Source: Micavibrio_C sp964577255 (GTDB taxonomy: Bacteria; Pseudomonadota; Alphaproteobacteria; Micavibrionales; Micavibrionaceae). From it: a stretch of DNA of 9,549 nucleotides. Each line of letters begins with the position of its first letter. Positions within the stretch are counted from its first letter, which is position 1. The notes below the pieces were generated by a model. It was given only the letters and a program-made list of their open reading frames with translations. It searched no databases and was not told the origin of the DNA. The stretch lies in the NCBI GenBank assembly GCA_964577255.1, contig CAZNYM010000054.1, positions 1 through 9,549 of the forward strand. The letters are read 5' to 3'. Of this stretch, positions 1 through 5,981 are shown piece after piece. Made by a program: the position numbers and the translations under genes.

Positions 1-240
1 GACTTCCTGCCCGCGCGCGCTGTCGAAGTCTGAAAAGGGACGGCCGCGCTGGACCATCACATAGCCGACGGGCTTGTTGCCAGCATCATCATCAACAGCC
101 ACCATGCAGGTCTTGACAAAAGGCTGCTCGAGAACATCGCGAAATTCGGCCTCGCCCAAGCGCCAACTTTCCTCGAAACAGCGTTCCTCGAGCTCGAGCA
201 AAGCGGGGATATCCCGGCTGCGCAGTTTGCGGAATTTCAT
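1..240 (-). CDS. GNAT-family N-acetyltransferase, N-terminal 80 residues (partial)
   Basis: This open frame starts at an ATG at 240-238 and runs off the left edge without a stop, so only 80 residues are visible. The start MKFRKLRSRDIPALLELEER, followed by CFEESW, a helix (FRDVLEQPF) and a strand pair ending in VGYVMVQ, matches the N-terminal alpha/beta half of GNAT acetyltransferases and most resembles the RimI-like group, which acetylates protein N-termini. The acetyl-CoA loop (R/QxxGxG/A) lies beyond the window, so substrate and activity cannot be judged. It lies 43 nt downstream of ispG on the same strand and may be the last gene of the lysC-rodZ-ispG transcript. No strong Shine-Dalgarno sequence precedes the ATG; the gap is AT-rich and could carry its own promoter. 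The family call is fairly secure; a specific name is not. Confidence 0.75.
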   Translation of the reverse strand, partial: MKFRKLRSRDIPALLELEERCFEESWRLGEAEFRDVLEQPFVKTCMVAVDDDAGNKPVGYVMVQRGRPFSDFDSARGQEV

Positions 241-283
241 GAAAAAAGATTATCACGAACGTATATATTATGCAAAAGATGGA

Positions 284-1420
284 TCAGGCGGCCTTTTGGT
301 CTTTGTTTTCAGAGAGTTCAGCAGCCTTCTTCTCAACCATTCTGACGATGTGCTCGACGATACTCTCATCGCCTTCCTGCAGACGGTGGGCGGTTTTGCC
401 GCCGATATAGACCTGGTGCGTGCCCTTGCCGCCGCCGGTGAAGCCGATATCAGTCATCAGCGCCTCGCCCGGCCCGTTCACCACGCAGCCGATCACCGAA
501 AGCGTCATGGGGGTCGAGATATGCGCCAGACGCTGCTCGAGCAATTCCACGGTTTTGATCACATCGAACTGCTGACGCGCGCAGGAGGGACAGGAAATCA
601 CGTTGACGCCGCGATGGCGCAGCCCCAGCGCCTTGAGGATTTCAAAGCCTACGCGCACTTCCTCGACCGGATCGGCAGACAGCGACACGCGGATCGTGTC
701 GCCGATCCCCGCCCACAGCAAATTACCCATGCCGATCGCCGATTTGACCGTGCCGGTGCGCAGGCCCCCCGCTTCGGTGATCCCGACATGCAGCGGATAA
801 TCGCACGCGGAGGCAAGCTGCATGTAAGCCGCCACCGCCAGGAATACATCCGAAGCCTTGCAAGAGATCTTAAAGTTGAGGAAATCGTGATCCTCGAGAA
901 TCTTTATATGGCGCTGGGCCGATTCCACCATGGCTTCCGGGCACGGCTCGCCGAATTTCTCCAGCAGATCGCGTTCAAGGGAACCTGCGTTGACGCCGAT
1001 GCGGATCGAGCAGTTGTAATCCTTCGCCGCCTTGATAACGTCGCGCACGCGCGCGGCGGAGCCGATATTCCCCGGATTGATGCGCAGGCAGGCCGCGCCG
1101 TTCTGCGCCGCCTCGATCGCGCGCTGGTAATGGAAATGGATGTCCGCTACCAGCGGCACATGGATGCGCGACACGATCTGCCGGAGCGCGGCGCTCGACT
1201 CCTCGTCCGGGCAGGAAACGCGGATGATGTCCACACCCGCCTCTTCGGCGGCCAGGATCTGCGCCACCGTGGCCTCGACGTCCGATGTGCGAGTATTGGT
1301 CATCGTCTGCACGGTGATCGGGGAATCGCCGCCCACCGGCACGTTGCCGACCATGACAACGCGCGACTTGCGCCGCGCGATGTGCCGCCAGGGCCGATGG
1401 AGAGTGTGATCGGGGCTCAT
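284..1420 (-). CDS. ispG: 4-hydroxy-3-methylbut-2-enyl diphosphate synthase (flavodoxin), IspG/GcpE
   Basis: A 378-residue protein of normal bacterial IspG length. IspG is the [4Fe-4S] enzyme of the MEP pathway that reductively opens methylerythritol cyclodiphosphate to HMBPP, the penultimate step to IPP and DMAPP, in the cytoplasm. The N-terminal TIM-barrel domain begins with an ITVQTMTNT segment (35-43) and contains VADIHFHY (91-98) and LRINPGNIG (112-120). The C-terminal reductase-like domain carries CPSC (277-280) and GCVVNGPGEA (311-320); Cys277, Cys280, Cys312 and Glu319 are the expected cluster ligands, seven residues beyond the E. coli numbering. The start ATG overlaps the stop of the upstream rodZ-like gene as ATGA, which indicates translational coupling; a purine-rich AAGAAG lies just ahead of it. 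rodZ directly upstream of ispG is a widely conserved proteobacterial arrangement. No key residue is missing. Confidence 0.97.
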   Translation of the reverse strand: MSPDHTLHRPWRHIARRKSRVVMVGNVPVGGDSPITVQTMTNTRTSDVEATVAQILAAEEAGVDIIRVSCPDEESSAALRQIVSRIHVPLVADIHFHYQRAIEAAQNGAACLRINPGNIGSAARVRDVIKAAKDYNCSIRIGVNAGSLERDLLEKFGEPCPEAMVESAQRHIKILEDHDFLNFKISCKASDVFLAVAAYMQLASACDYPLHVGITEAGGLRTGTVKSAIGMGNLLWAGIGDTIRVSLSADPVEEVRVGFEILKALGLRHRGVNVISCPSCARQQFDVIKTVELLEQRLAHISTPMTLSVIGCVVNGPGEALMTDIGFTGGGKGTHQVYIGGKTAHRLQEGDESIVEHIVRMVEKKAAELSENKDQKAA

Positions 1421-2331
1421 GGCTTCTTCTTTTTGGTTTCGCCCGCTTTTTCTTCCAGCGCAGTGCGGCGGGGATTGGCCTTGTCTTCCTCGAGCAGGGT
1501 TTTCGGGTCGAGCTTGACTCCGCGGCGTATGTCGCCGACCTCGCCCAGGGGAGCAAGCTTCTTCCCGTCCACCGCGAAGTCAATAGCCGCGATGTTGCCG
1601 GTGTAAAGCAGGTAGGTCTTCCCGTCATCGGGAACGCTGTACTGGTCGCCCTTCTTGAGGATGCGGGAGATAAGAGCTTTGCCCTTGTCGTCGCGGATCT
1701 CGACCCAGGCGCTGTCGTTAAGCGTCATCAGCACGCGCGCGGCGGGAACGATCACTTCCTCGGTGGCGGCGCGGAGGGATTTTTCTTCCTCGGTGGCGTC
1801 CTCACCCTTGAGGAAGTCGCCCGTCACGAAGCTGTCGAGCCTTACATCCTGCTCCTGCATGACCGCCGGTACCTCGGGAATGACGGGCTTGTTCTGAGGC
1901 GTGTCGCGCGCGACGAAAACACCCAGCGCGCCCAGCACCGCCACCAGCGCCACCATCGCCCCGCCGACCAGATAGGGCCCCGGATTGCCGGTTTCGGACG
2001 CCGGCAACGGCATGTGCAGTTCCTGTCGCGAGGGCTGGCCGCCCGACTGCAGCTTGAAAAGCTGGACAATCTTCTCGCCGTCGAGCCCGAGATATTCGGC
2101 GTAGGAGCGCACGAACCCGATGGCGTAGACGCGGCCAGGCAGGAGATCGAGGCGCCCCTGCTCGATCGCTTCGAGCTGCGCCGGGCGAATGCGCAGGATC
2201 GCGCCCACTTCCTCGATGCTCTGCCCATAATAGGCGCGCGCACGGCGGAAAATCTCCCCGATGGGAAGATCCTTGTAATTCTGCAGCTCTTCTTCAAGAG
2301 CGCGCGGCGGGTGGGCTTCGGCGTTGTGCAT
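1417..2331 (-). CDS. rodZ: RodZ-like cell-shape protein: N-terminal HTH, one membrane helix, C-terminal DUF4115 domain
   Basis: The 304-residue protein is taken from the ATG at 2331-2329, 10 nt after the lysC stop; longer in-frame versions would lie inside lysC. Residues about 22-95 form a RodZ-type helix-turn-helix (HTH_25), including IGEIFRRARAYYGQSIEEVG and the signature segment RVYAIGFVRSYAEYLGL (67-83). A single hydrophobic segment at about 119-141 would span the inner membrane. After a charged linker, residues about 198-280 (from RVLMTLNDSAWVEIRD onward) match the periplasmic RodZ C-terminal domain DUF4115. In the known family the cytoplasmic HTH binds MreB and links it to the elongasome. 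The tail after residue 280 is highly charged and ends in KKKKP. There is little Shine-Dalgarno sequence, so translation probably depends on ribosomes leaving lysC. The family call is strong; the symbol is by architecture and synteny with ispG. Confidence 0.88.
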   Translation of the reverse strand: MHNAEAHPPRALEEELQNYKDLPIGEIFRRARAYYGQSIEEVGAILRIRPAQLEAIEQGRLDLLPGRVYAIGFVRSYAEYLGLDGEKIVQLFKLQSGGQPSRQELHMPLPASETGNPGPYLVGGAMVALVAVLGALGVFVARDTPQNKPVIPEVPAVMQEQDVRLDSFVTGDFLKGEDATEEEKSLRAATEEVIVPAARVLMTLNDSAWVEIRDDKGKALISRILKKGDQYSVPDDGKTYLLYTGNIAAIDFAVDGKKLAPLGEVGDIRRGVKLDPKTLLEEDKANPRRTALEEKAGETKKKKP

Positions 2332-2341
2332 GGGCGATAAT

Positions 2342-2845
2342 CTAGGCGACTTTTTCCTGTTTATCCAGTTGTTTATCAAGCCCGTACGCGGCGTGCAGCG
2401 CCCGCACCGCCAGCTCGGCATACTCGGCTGCCACCAGCACGCTGATCTTGATTTCCGAAGTCGAAATGACCTGGATATTGATGCTCTTGTCTGCCAGCGC
2501 CCGGAACATGGTCTGGGCCACCCCGGCATGGCTTTTCATGCCGATACCGACGGCCGAGATCTTAGCCAGGGCCTCATCGGCCCGCACCTCGGTATCCTTT
2601 AGATCGGGGTTGTTGCGGATTACCTGCAGCGCCCGGGGCAGGTCGGCGCGCGCCACGGTAAAGGTCATGTCTGTATGGGCGCCGTCCTGGGAGATATTCT
2701 GCACGATCATGTCGACGTTGATGTCGGCATCAGCCAGCGGCCCGAACACGCGCGCCGCTATGCCTGGCTTGTCCGCCAGGCGCAAAAGCGTGACTTTGGC
2801 CTCGTCCCTGCTGCAGGTAATACCGTTGACCACTTCCTGTTCCAT
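2342..2845 (-). CDS. Aspartokinase beta subunit, in-frame internal translation product of lysC (predicted)
   Basis: A nested reading of lysC beginning at Met252 would give a 167-residue polypeptide beginning MEQEVVNGITCSRDEAKV and containing both ACT domains but no kinase domain. A perfect AGGAGG lies 5 nt upstream of this ATG. From established work, the lysC genes of Bacillus subtilis (aspartokinase II) and Corynebacterium glutamicum encode such an in-frame beta subunit starting near residue 250, forming alpha2beta2 enzymes in which the beta ACT domains help bind the feedback inhibitor. The position and the sequence following the start match that pattern. Met251 is an alternative start but lies only 2 nt from the Shine-Dalgarno. 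Expression is inferred, not seen. Confidence 0.55.
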   Translation of the reverse strand: MEQEVVNGITCSRDEAKVTLLRLADKPGIAARVFGPLADADINVDMIVQNISQDGAHTDMTFTVARADLPRALQVIRNNPDLKDTEVRADEALAKISAVGIGMKSHAGVAQTMFRALADKSINIQVISTSEIKISVLVAAEYAELAVRALHAAYGLDKQLDKQEKVA

Positions 2846-3598
2846 CATATCCTCCTCGTGAATAACCATCGTACCGGGGAAATCGCTGCCGACCGGGTCC
2901 TCGAACGTCGAAAGCACCTGAACCGGCATGCGGTGTTTCATGCCCATCTCGACCGCGCGCGCATGAAGGACCTTGGCGCCGGTGGATGCCAGTTCCAGCA
3001 TCTCTTCATACGAAATGCGCACGAGCTTGCGCGCCTGCGGCACCAGGCGCGGATCGGCGGTGTAAACCCCCGCCACATCAGTATAAATATCGCAGCGCGC
3101 CGCGCCCAGGGCAGCGGCCAGCGCCACCGCCGTGGTATCCGAACCGCCGCGCCCCAGCGTCGTGATGCGTCCGGCACGGGTAACGCCCTGAAACCCCGCA
3201 ACCACCGCGACCTCGCCGACATCGAGCCGCGCGCGGATCGCCGCGCCGTCAATTTCGAGAATGCGGGCGCGGCCGTGGATCTCGCTGCACAGCACCGGCA
3301 CCTGCCAGCCCTGCCACGAGCGCGCGTGAATGCGCTTCTTCTGTAATGCCAGCGCCATGAGGCCCGAAGTCACATTCTCGCCGCTCGCCACCACGGCGTC
3401 GTATTCCTTCGTGTCGTGCAGCGGACTGATGGCGCGGCAATATTCCACCAACTGGTTGGTAACGCCCGCCATGGCGGAAACGACCACCGCCACCTGATGG
3501 CCGCCCGCCACTTCTTCGGCGACCTTGTCGGCCGCGCTTTCAATTTCCGGAATACCTGCCACCGAGGTTCCGCCGAACTTCATGACGATCAGCGCCAT
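2342..3598 (-). CDS. lysC: Aspartate kinase (aspartokinase), alpha subunit / full-length LysC
   Basis: A 418-residue protein that phosphorylates aspartate, the first committed step to lysine/diaminopimelate, threonine and methionine. The catalytic amino-acid-kinase domain (about 1-245) has KFGGTS (7-12), SAMAGVT (41-47), GRGGSDTTA (149-157) and a CDIYTDVAGVYTADPR stretch (169-184). Two ACT regulatory domains follow, about 268-345 and 348-410, which in the family bind lysine and/or threonine for feedback inhibition. The start ATG at 3598-3596 is preceded by AGGG three bases away and gives the canonical MALIVMKFGGTS N-terminus; an in-frame 52-residue extension would run into ubiG and is rejected. 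The gene is first in the lysC-rodZ-ispG operon and divergent from ubiG, a common alphaproteobacterial arrangement. A strong internal ribosome-binding site at 2851-2856 suggests a second product (separate entry). Confidence 0.97.
   Translation of the reverse strand: MALIVMKFGGTSVAGIPEIESAADKVAEEVAGGHQVAVVVSAMAGVTNQLVEYCRAISPLHDTKEYDAVVASGENVTSGLMALALQKKRIHARSWQGWQVPVLCSEIHGRARILEIDGAAIRARLDVGEVAVVAGFQGVTRAGRITTLGRGGSDTTAVALAAALGAARCDIYTDVAGVYTADPRLVPQARKLVRISYEEMLELASTGAKVLHARAVEMGMKHRMPVQVLSTFEDPVGSDFPGTMVIHEEDMMEQEVVNGITCSRDEAKVTLLRLADKPGIAARVFGPLADADINVDMIVQNISQDGAHTDMTFTVARADLPRALQVIRNNPDLKDTEVRADEALAKISAVGIGMKSHAGVAQTMFRALADKSINIQVISTSEIKISVLVAAEYAELAVRALHAAYGLDKQLDKQEKVA
2843..2856 (-). 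promoter_or_regulatory. Internal ribosome-binding site in lysC (AGGAGG, 5-nt spacer, ATG)
   Basis: On the minus strand, AGGAGG at 2856-2851 is followed by ATATG and then ATG at 2845-2843 (Met252 of LysC). This is a better Shine-Dalgarno match than that of any annotated gene start in the window. It falls in the interdomain linker, where the hexamer is part of two Glu codons and the first base of an Asp codon (HEED). Its placement just ahead of the ACT-domain module argues for function, not chance. Confidence 0.6.
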
Positions 3599-3612
3599 CG
3601 ACCCTAATTCTC

Positions 3613-3641
3613 TTGCCAGAAAGCGACCGTCTATCCATACT
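3613..3641 (+). promoter_or_regulatory. Candidate sigma70-type promoter for ubiG
   Basis: The 50-nt gap between the divergent lysC and ubiG starts contains TTGCCA (3613-3618), a 17-nt spacer and CATACT (3636-3641), matching 5/6 and 4/6 of the consensus hexamers. Transcription would start near 3648, almost on the ubiG ATG at 3649. No comparably good promoter is visible for lysC on the other strand. This is a motif match by eye only. Confidence 0.3.
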
Positions 3642-3648
3642 GCATCGC

Positions 3649-4416
3649 ATGTCCAAAAGGAATACGGCCCGGCGAAACTCCCGCGATTCTGCAGAAATCG
3701 GTCATTTTTCACGCGACTCCCGCCACTGGTGGGACGAAAGCGGCCCCTTCGCACCCCTGCACCGGATCAACCCGGTGCGGCTGCGCTATGTGCGCGACCG
3801 GGCCCTGGCGCATTTTTCACGCGAAGGCAATACGCTAACGCCTTTCAAAAAAATGAAAATCCTCGATATCGGCTGCGGCGGCGGCCTGATGAGCGAGCCG
3901 CTGGCCCGCCTGGGCGCAACCGTCACCGGAATCGATGCCGACGGTCAGGCGCTGACAGCCGCCCGCGCGCACGCCGAAGTGTCGCGGCTCGACATAAATT
4001 ACGTGCCGGCCGCCGCCGAGGATTTGCTGGATAACGCCGCCAACCGTGGCACGTTCGATGTCGTGCTGGCCCTTGAAATCGTCGAGCATGTCAACGATCC
4101 GGCGGGTTTCGTGCAAAGCGCTTTCGATCTGTGCCGGCCGGGCGGGCTGGTAATCTTTTCCACGCTCAATCGCACGGTTAAATCCATGGCGCTTGGTATC
4201 GTCGCTGCCGAATACGTACTGGGCTGGGTGCCCAAGGGCACACATCAATGGCGCAAATTCCTGCGCCCGTCCGAACTGGCCCACGCCGTCGAGCGCGCCG
4301 GCGGCCGCGTGACCGATCTCGCCGGCATGCGCTTCGATCCCTTTACCGGGCAATTCGCCCTTGACCCCGGCAACCTTGAGATCAACTATTTCCTGAGTGC
4401 GGAGAAAAGCAAATGA
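3649..4416 (+). CDS. ubiG: UbiG, ubiquinone biosynthesis O-methyltransferase
   Basis: A 255-residue class I SAM-dependent methyltransferase. UbiG carries out both O-methylations in ubiquinone synthesis (2-polyprenyl-6-hydroxyphenol and 3-demethylubiquinol). The N-terminal HWWDESGPFAPLHRINPVRL (26-45) is the family signature. SAM motif I is ILDIGCGGGL (71-80), with the acidic residue at Asp96 (VTGID), followed by FDVVLALEIVEHV (136-148) and a CRPGGLVIFSTLNRT segment (162-176). The region about 177-201 (KSMALGIVAAEYVLGWVPKG) matches the UbiG-specific insertion associated with membrane binding. The ATG at 3649 is chosen because it gives normal family length and no in-frame start lies between it and the conserved WWD region; a TTG at 3613 would overlap the candidate promoter. 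There is no evident Shine-Dalgarno sequence. The stop overlaps the next start as ATGA. Confidence 0.95.
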   Translation: MSKRNTARRNSRDSAEIGHFSRDSRHWWDESGPFAPLHRINPVRLRYVRDRALAHFSREGNTLTPFKKMKILDIGCGGGLMSEPLARLGATVTGIDADGQALTAARAHAEVSRLDINYVPAAAEDLLDNAANRGTFDVVLALEIVEHVNDPAGFVQSAFDLCRPGGLVIFSTLNRTVKSMALGIVAAEYVLGWVPKGTHQWRKFLRPSELAHAVERAGGRVTDLAGMRFDPFTGQFALDPGNLEINYFLSAEKSK

Positions 4417-4607
4417 ACCCCTTCTTCATCATGCTGATGGCGGCCGCCATGGTCGCAGTGCTGGCTTCACTGGGGGTCGGGCTGTTCGCCATGGCCCGCG
4501 GCGGTGAGTTCAACAAGAAATACGGCAACCGCCTGATGCAGATGCGCGTGGCCCTGCAGGGTCTGGCGCTGATTTTCTTCGTCCTGGCCGTTATTTCCGG
4601 CAAGTAA
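4413..4607 (+). CDS. HIG1-type twin-transmembrane small protein
   Basis: A 64-residue protein with two predicted membrane helices, about 5-27 and 46-62, joined by a short basic loop (RGGEFNKKYGNR). The segment NRLMQMRVALQGLAL (39-53) fits a degenerate form of the HIG1 motif (R-x3-Q kept as R45/Q49, with Gln43 where Arg/His is usual), as in the small alphaproteobacterial 'twin transmembrane helix' proteins. Mitochondrial and bacterial HIG1 proteins are linked to cytochrome oxidase and respiratory supercomplex assembly; whether this one acts so is inference. A good Shine-Dalgarno (GGAG at 4401-4404) precedes the ATG, which overlaps the ubiG stop by 4 nt, so the two are co-translated. It ends 11 nt from the convergent pentapeptide-repeat gene, with no recognisable terminator in between. 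Confidence 0.78.
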   Translation: MNPFFIMLMAAAMVAVLASLGVGLFAMARGGEFNKKYGNRLMQMRVALQGLALIFFVLAVISGK

Positions 4608-4618
4608 GTCTTTGGGGG

Positions 4619-5902
4619 TTAAGCTGTCTCCGGCGGATCGCCGTCAAACTGCGCTTCGGCGATATTCGCGCCGCTGAAGCGCGTGTTTTCCAGTTTGGCG
4701 CCGCGGAAATCGGCCTTGCTGATATCGCTGCCGGAAAAATCGGCGTAGCTGAGATCGCCGCCCGCGAAGGAGACATGTGACATCTTCGCGCCCGCGCAGT
4801 TGGCGTAGCGCATATTCACGCCCGACAGATCGCACGGGCTGGCGCGGCGTTCGGTGCCAACCTCGAAGAACAGGGGGCTGAAATCGGCGTTGCGCAGATC
4901 GGCGTGACTGAAGCGCGCACCCTTGAAACTGGTGGCGCGCATGTCGGCGCCGCGCAGGAAGCAGCTGCGGAAGTCCGATTCGTCGAGCGTGGCGCTTTGC
5001 AGCTGGATCTCGGTCAAATCCATGCCGCACCAGCGCGCGCCGATGGCCTTGAGCGCCGTCAGTTTCTCGCCGGCCAGGGAAAGCAGGATGCGCAGGTCGT
5101 AGCCGCTCAGGTCGAGCTGCTTGCCTTCCGCGCCCACCGTCGCCACCCAGTTGCGGTGCTCCTTGATGAGCTTGGTCAGCGGCTGCTCGAGCGTCTGCAG
5201 CGAACGGCCCACGTTTTCATCAGTTATACTGTTAGTGATATCGACACCGCTGCGCTTGATGTCCGCCAGTTCGACGCCGGTCAGGATCGCCGAGCGCATG
5301 TTGGCGCCATTCAGTTGAGCGCCCTTGATGTCGGCCTCAGTGAGGTCGGCGCCTTCAAAGCGGGCGTTGCGCAGATCGGCTCCGGTCATGATGACCTTCG
5401 ACATGATGGCATCGGAGAAATCGGCGCTGCTCGCGAGCGTGCCAGACAGCTTGGCGCCCGCGAGGTTGGCGCCGCGAAAATTGACGTTCTGGCTGGGCAC
5501 ATAGCTGCCGTCGGTCGTGAGCGCGCCCGAACGCAGGTCAGCCTTGTCCAGGTTCGCGCCGGCAAGATCAGCGCTTTCGATCCGCGCCCCGCGCAGATCG
5601 GCGCGCACGAAATTCGCCTTGTTCAGGTTTGAGTCGCACAGATTGCAGGCATACAGGCAAGCTTCGCGGAAATTGCCGAACGACAGATCCATATTCGACA
5701 TGTCGCAGCCACTGAAATCGGCCTGGCGCATGTCACGCTCGCGCAGCGACAGGCCGGAGAGATCGATTTTGCGCAGGATACAGCGCCGACCGCCCAGGCG
5801 GCCTTCCATGAAGCGCTTGTGAAGATCGGCTGCTTCGTCGAGCTGCGCCTGCGTGAAACGCTCTGCGCCCGAAGCCCCTTCTTTCTGTGAAACATTTTGC
5901 AT
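4619..5902 (-). CDS. Large two-module pentapeptide-repeat protein
   Basis: A 427-residue protein with no signal peptide or membrane segment. Most of it is A(D/N)LxX pentapeptide repeats, which fold as a right-handed quadrilateral beta-helix; clear runs lie at about 46-122, 141-228, 264-341 and 358-422. Each half begins with an alpha-helical leader: residues 22-50 (LHKRFMEGRLGG then DLSG) and 241-267 (KEHRNWVATVGAEG then LDLSG). Each half is also broken by a non-repeat loop, at 124-140 and 342-357, so the halves look like a duplication offset by about 217 residues. The start ATG is preceded by AAGAAA at suitable spacing, and an in-frame stop lies 10 nt upstream. It lies 79 nt downstream of tlpA on the same strand and may be cotranscribed. 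Function is unknown; gyrase protection (Qnr/MfpA) is one role of the fold but those proteins are shorter, and nothing specific supports it here. Several Cys residues (66, 82, 86, 89) cluster in the first module. Confidence 0.93.
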   Translation of the reverse strand: MQNVSQKEGASGAERFTQAQLDEAADLHKRFMEGRLGGRRCILRKIDLSGLSLRERDMRQADFSGCDMSNMDLSFGNFREACLYACNLCDSNLNKANFVRADLRGARIESADLAGANLDKADLRSGALTTDGSYVPSQNVNFRGANLAGAKLSGTLASSADFSDAIMSKVIMTGADLRNARFEGADLTEADIKGAQLNGANMRSAILTGVELADIKRSGVDITNSITDENVGRSLQTLEQPLTKLIKEHRNWVATVGAEGKQLDLSGYDLRILLSLAGEKLTALKAIGARWCGMDLTEIQLQSATLDESDFRSCFLRGADMRATSFKGARFSHADLRNADFSPLFFEVGTERRASPCDLSGVNMRYANCAGAKMSHVSFAGGDLSYADFSGSDISKADFRGAKLENTRFSGANIAEAQFDGDPPETA

Positions 5903-5920
5903 GATTATTTCTTAAAGCAA

Positions 5921-5932
5921 TCAACGGGTTGA
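5921..5932. repeat. Short palindrome ahead of the pentapeptide-repeat gene
   Basis: TCAAC-GG-GTTGA is a perfect 5-bp inverted repeat with a 2-nt centre, ending 18 nt before the ATG at 5902. It is operator-like in position, but the arms are short enough to occur by chance. No known regulator is suggested. Confidence 0.25.
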
Positions 5933-5949
5933 CCGGACTCTCTCCTTTG

Positions 5950-5971
5950 CCGGCTTCTACCATTAAGCCGG
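5950..5971 (-). repeat. Hairpin between tlpA and the pentapeptide-repeat gene
   Basis: CCGGCTT and AAGCCGG form a perfect 7-bp stem around an 8-nt loop, 10 nt after the tlpA stop. On the minus strand no T-tract follows (the next bases are CAAAGGAGAGAG), so it is not a canonical intrinsic terminator. It could end or protect the 3' end of tlpA mRNA or partly separate the two genes. The structure is seen; the role is inferred. Confidence 0.5.
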
Positions 5972-5981
5972 AAAAACCTTT

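Noticed and set aside
74..1606. A 510-codon open frame on the plus strand opposite ispG
   Set aside because: It lies antisense to an intact ispG with all catalytic residues; its translation is rich in Arg/His/Asp with no recognisable domain, as expected from the opposite strand of GC-rich coding DNA.
2675..3346. A 223-codon plus-strand frame opposite lysC
   Set aside because: Antisense shadow of a well-conserved aspartokinase; no domain, no ribosome-binding site, and Arg/His-rich composition.
3599..3754. A 52-residue N-terminal extension of LysC
   Set aside because: It would overlap ubiG and precede the canonical MALIVMKFGGTS start, which has its own AGGG element.
4631..4645. CGGCG-GAT-CGCCG inverted repeat near the convergent stops, considered as a terminator
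   Set aside because: Only a 5-bp stem, inside the pentapeptide coding end, with no T-tract on either strand.
4904..5632. A 242-codon plus-strand frame opposite the pentapeptide-repeat gene, with a periodic protein sequence
   Set aside because: The periodicity (repeated 'xIGAxxx' units) is the mirror of the 15-nt repeat on the coding strand, not an independent repeat protein.
5733..5963. A 76-codon minus-strand frame starting at ATG 5963, next to a strong AAGGAG
   Set aside because: The AAGGAG lies downstream of that ATG and so cannot serve it; most of the frame overlaps the well-supported pentapeptide gene in another frame.
5950..5971. The post-tlpA hairpin as an intrinsic terminator
   Set aside because: The T-run lies before the stem on the tlpA strand, not after it; kept only as a hairpin.
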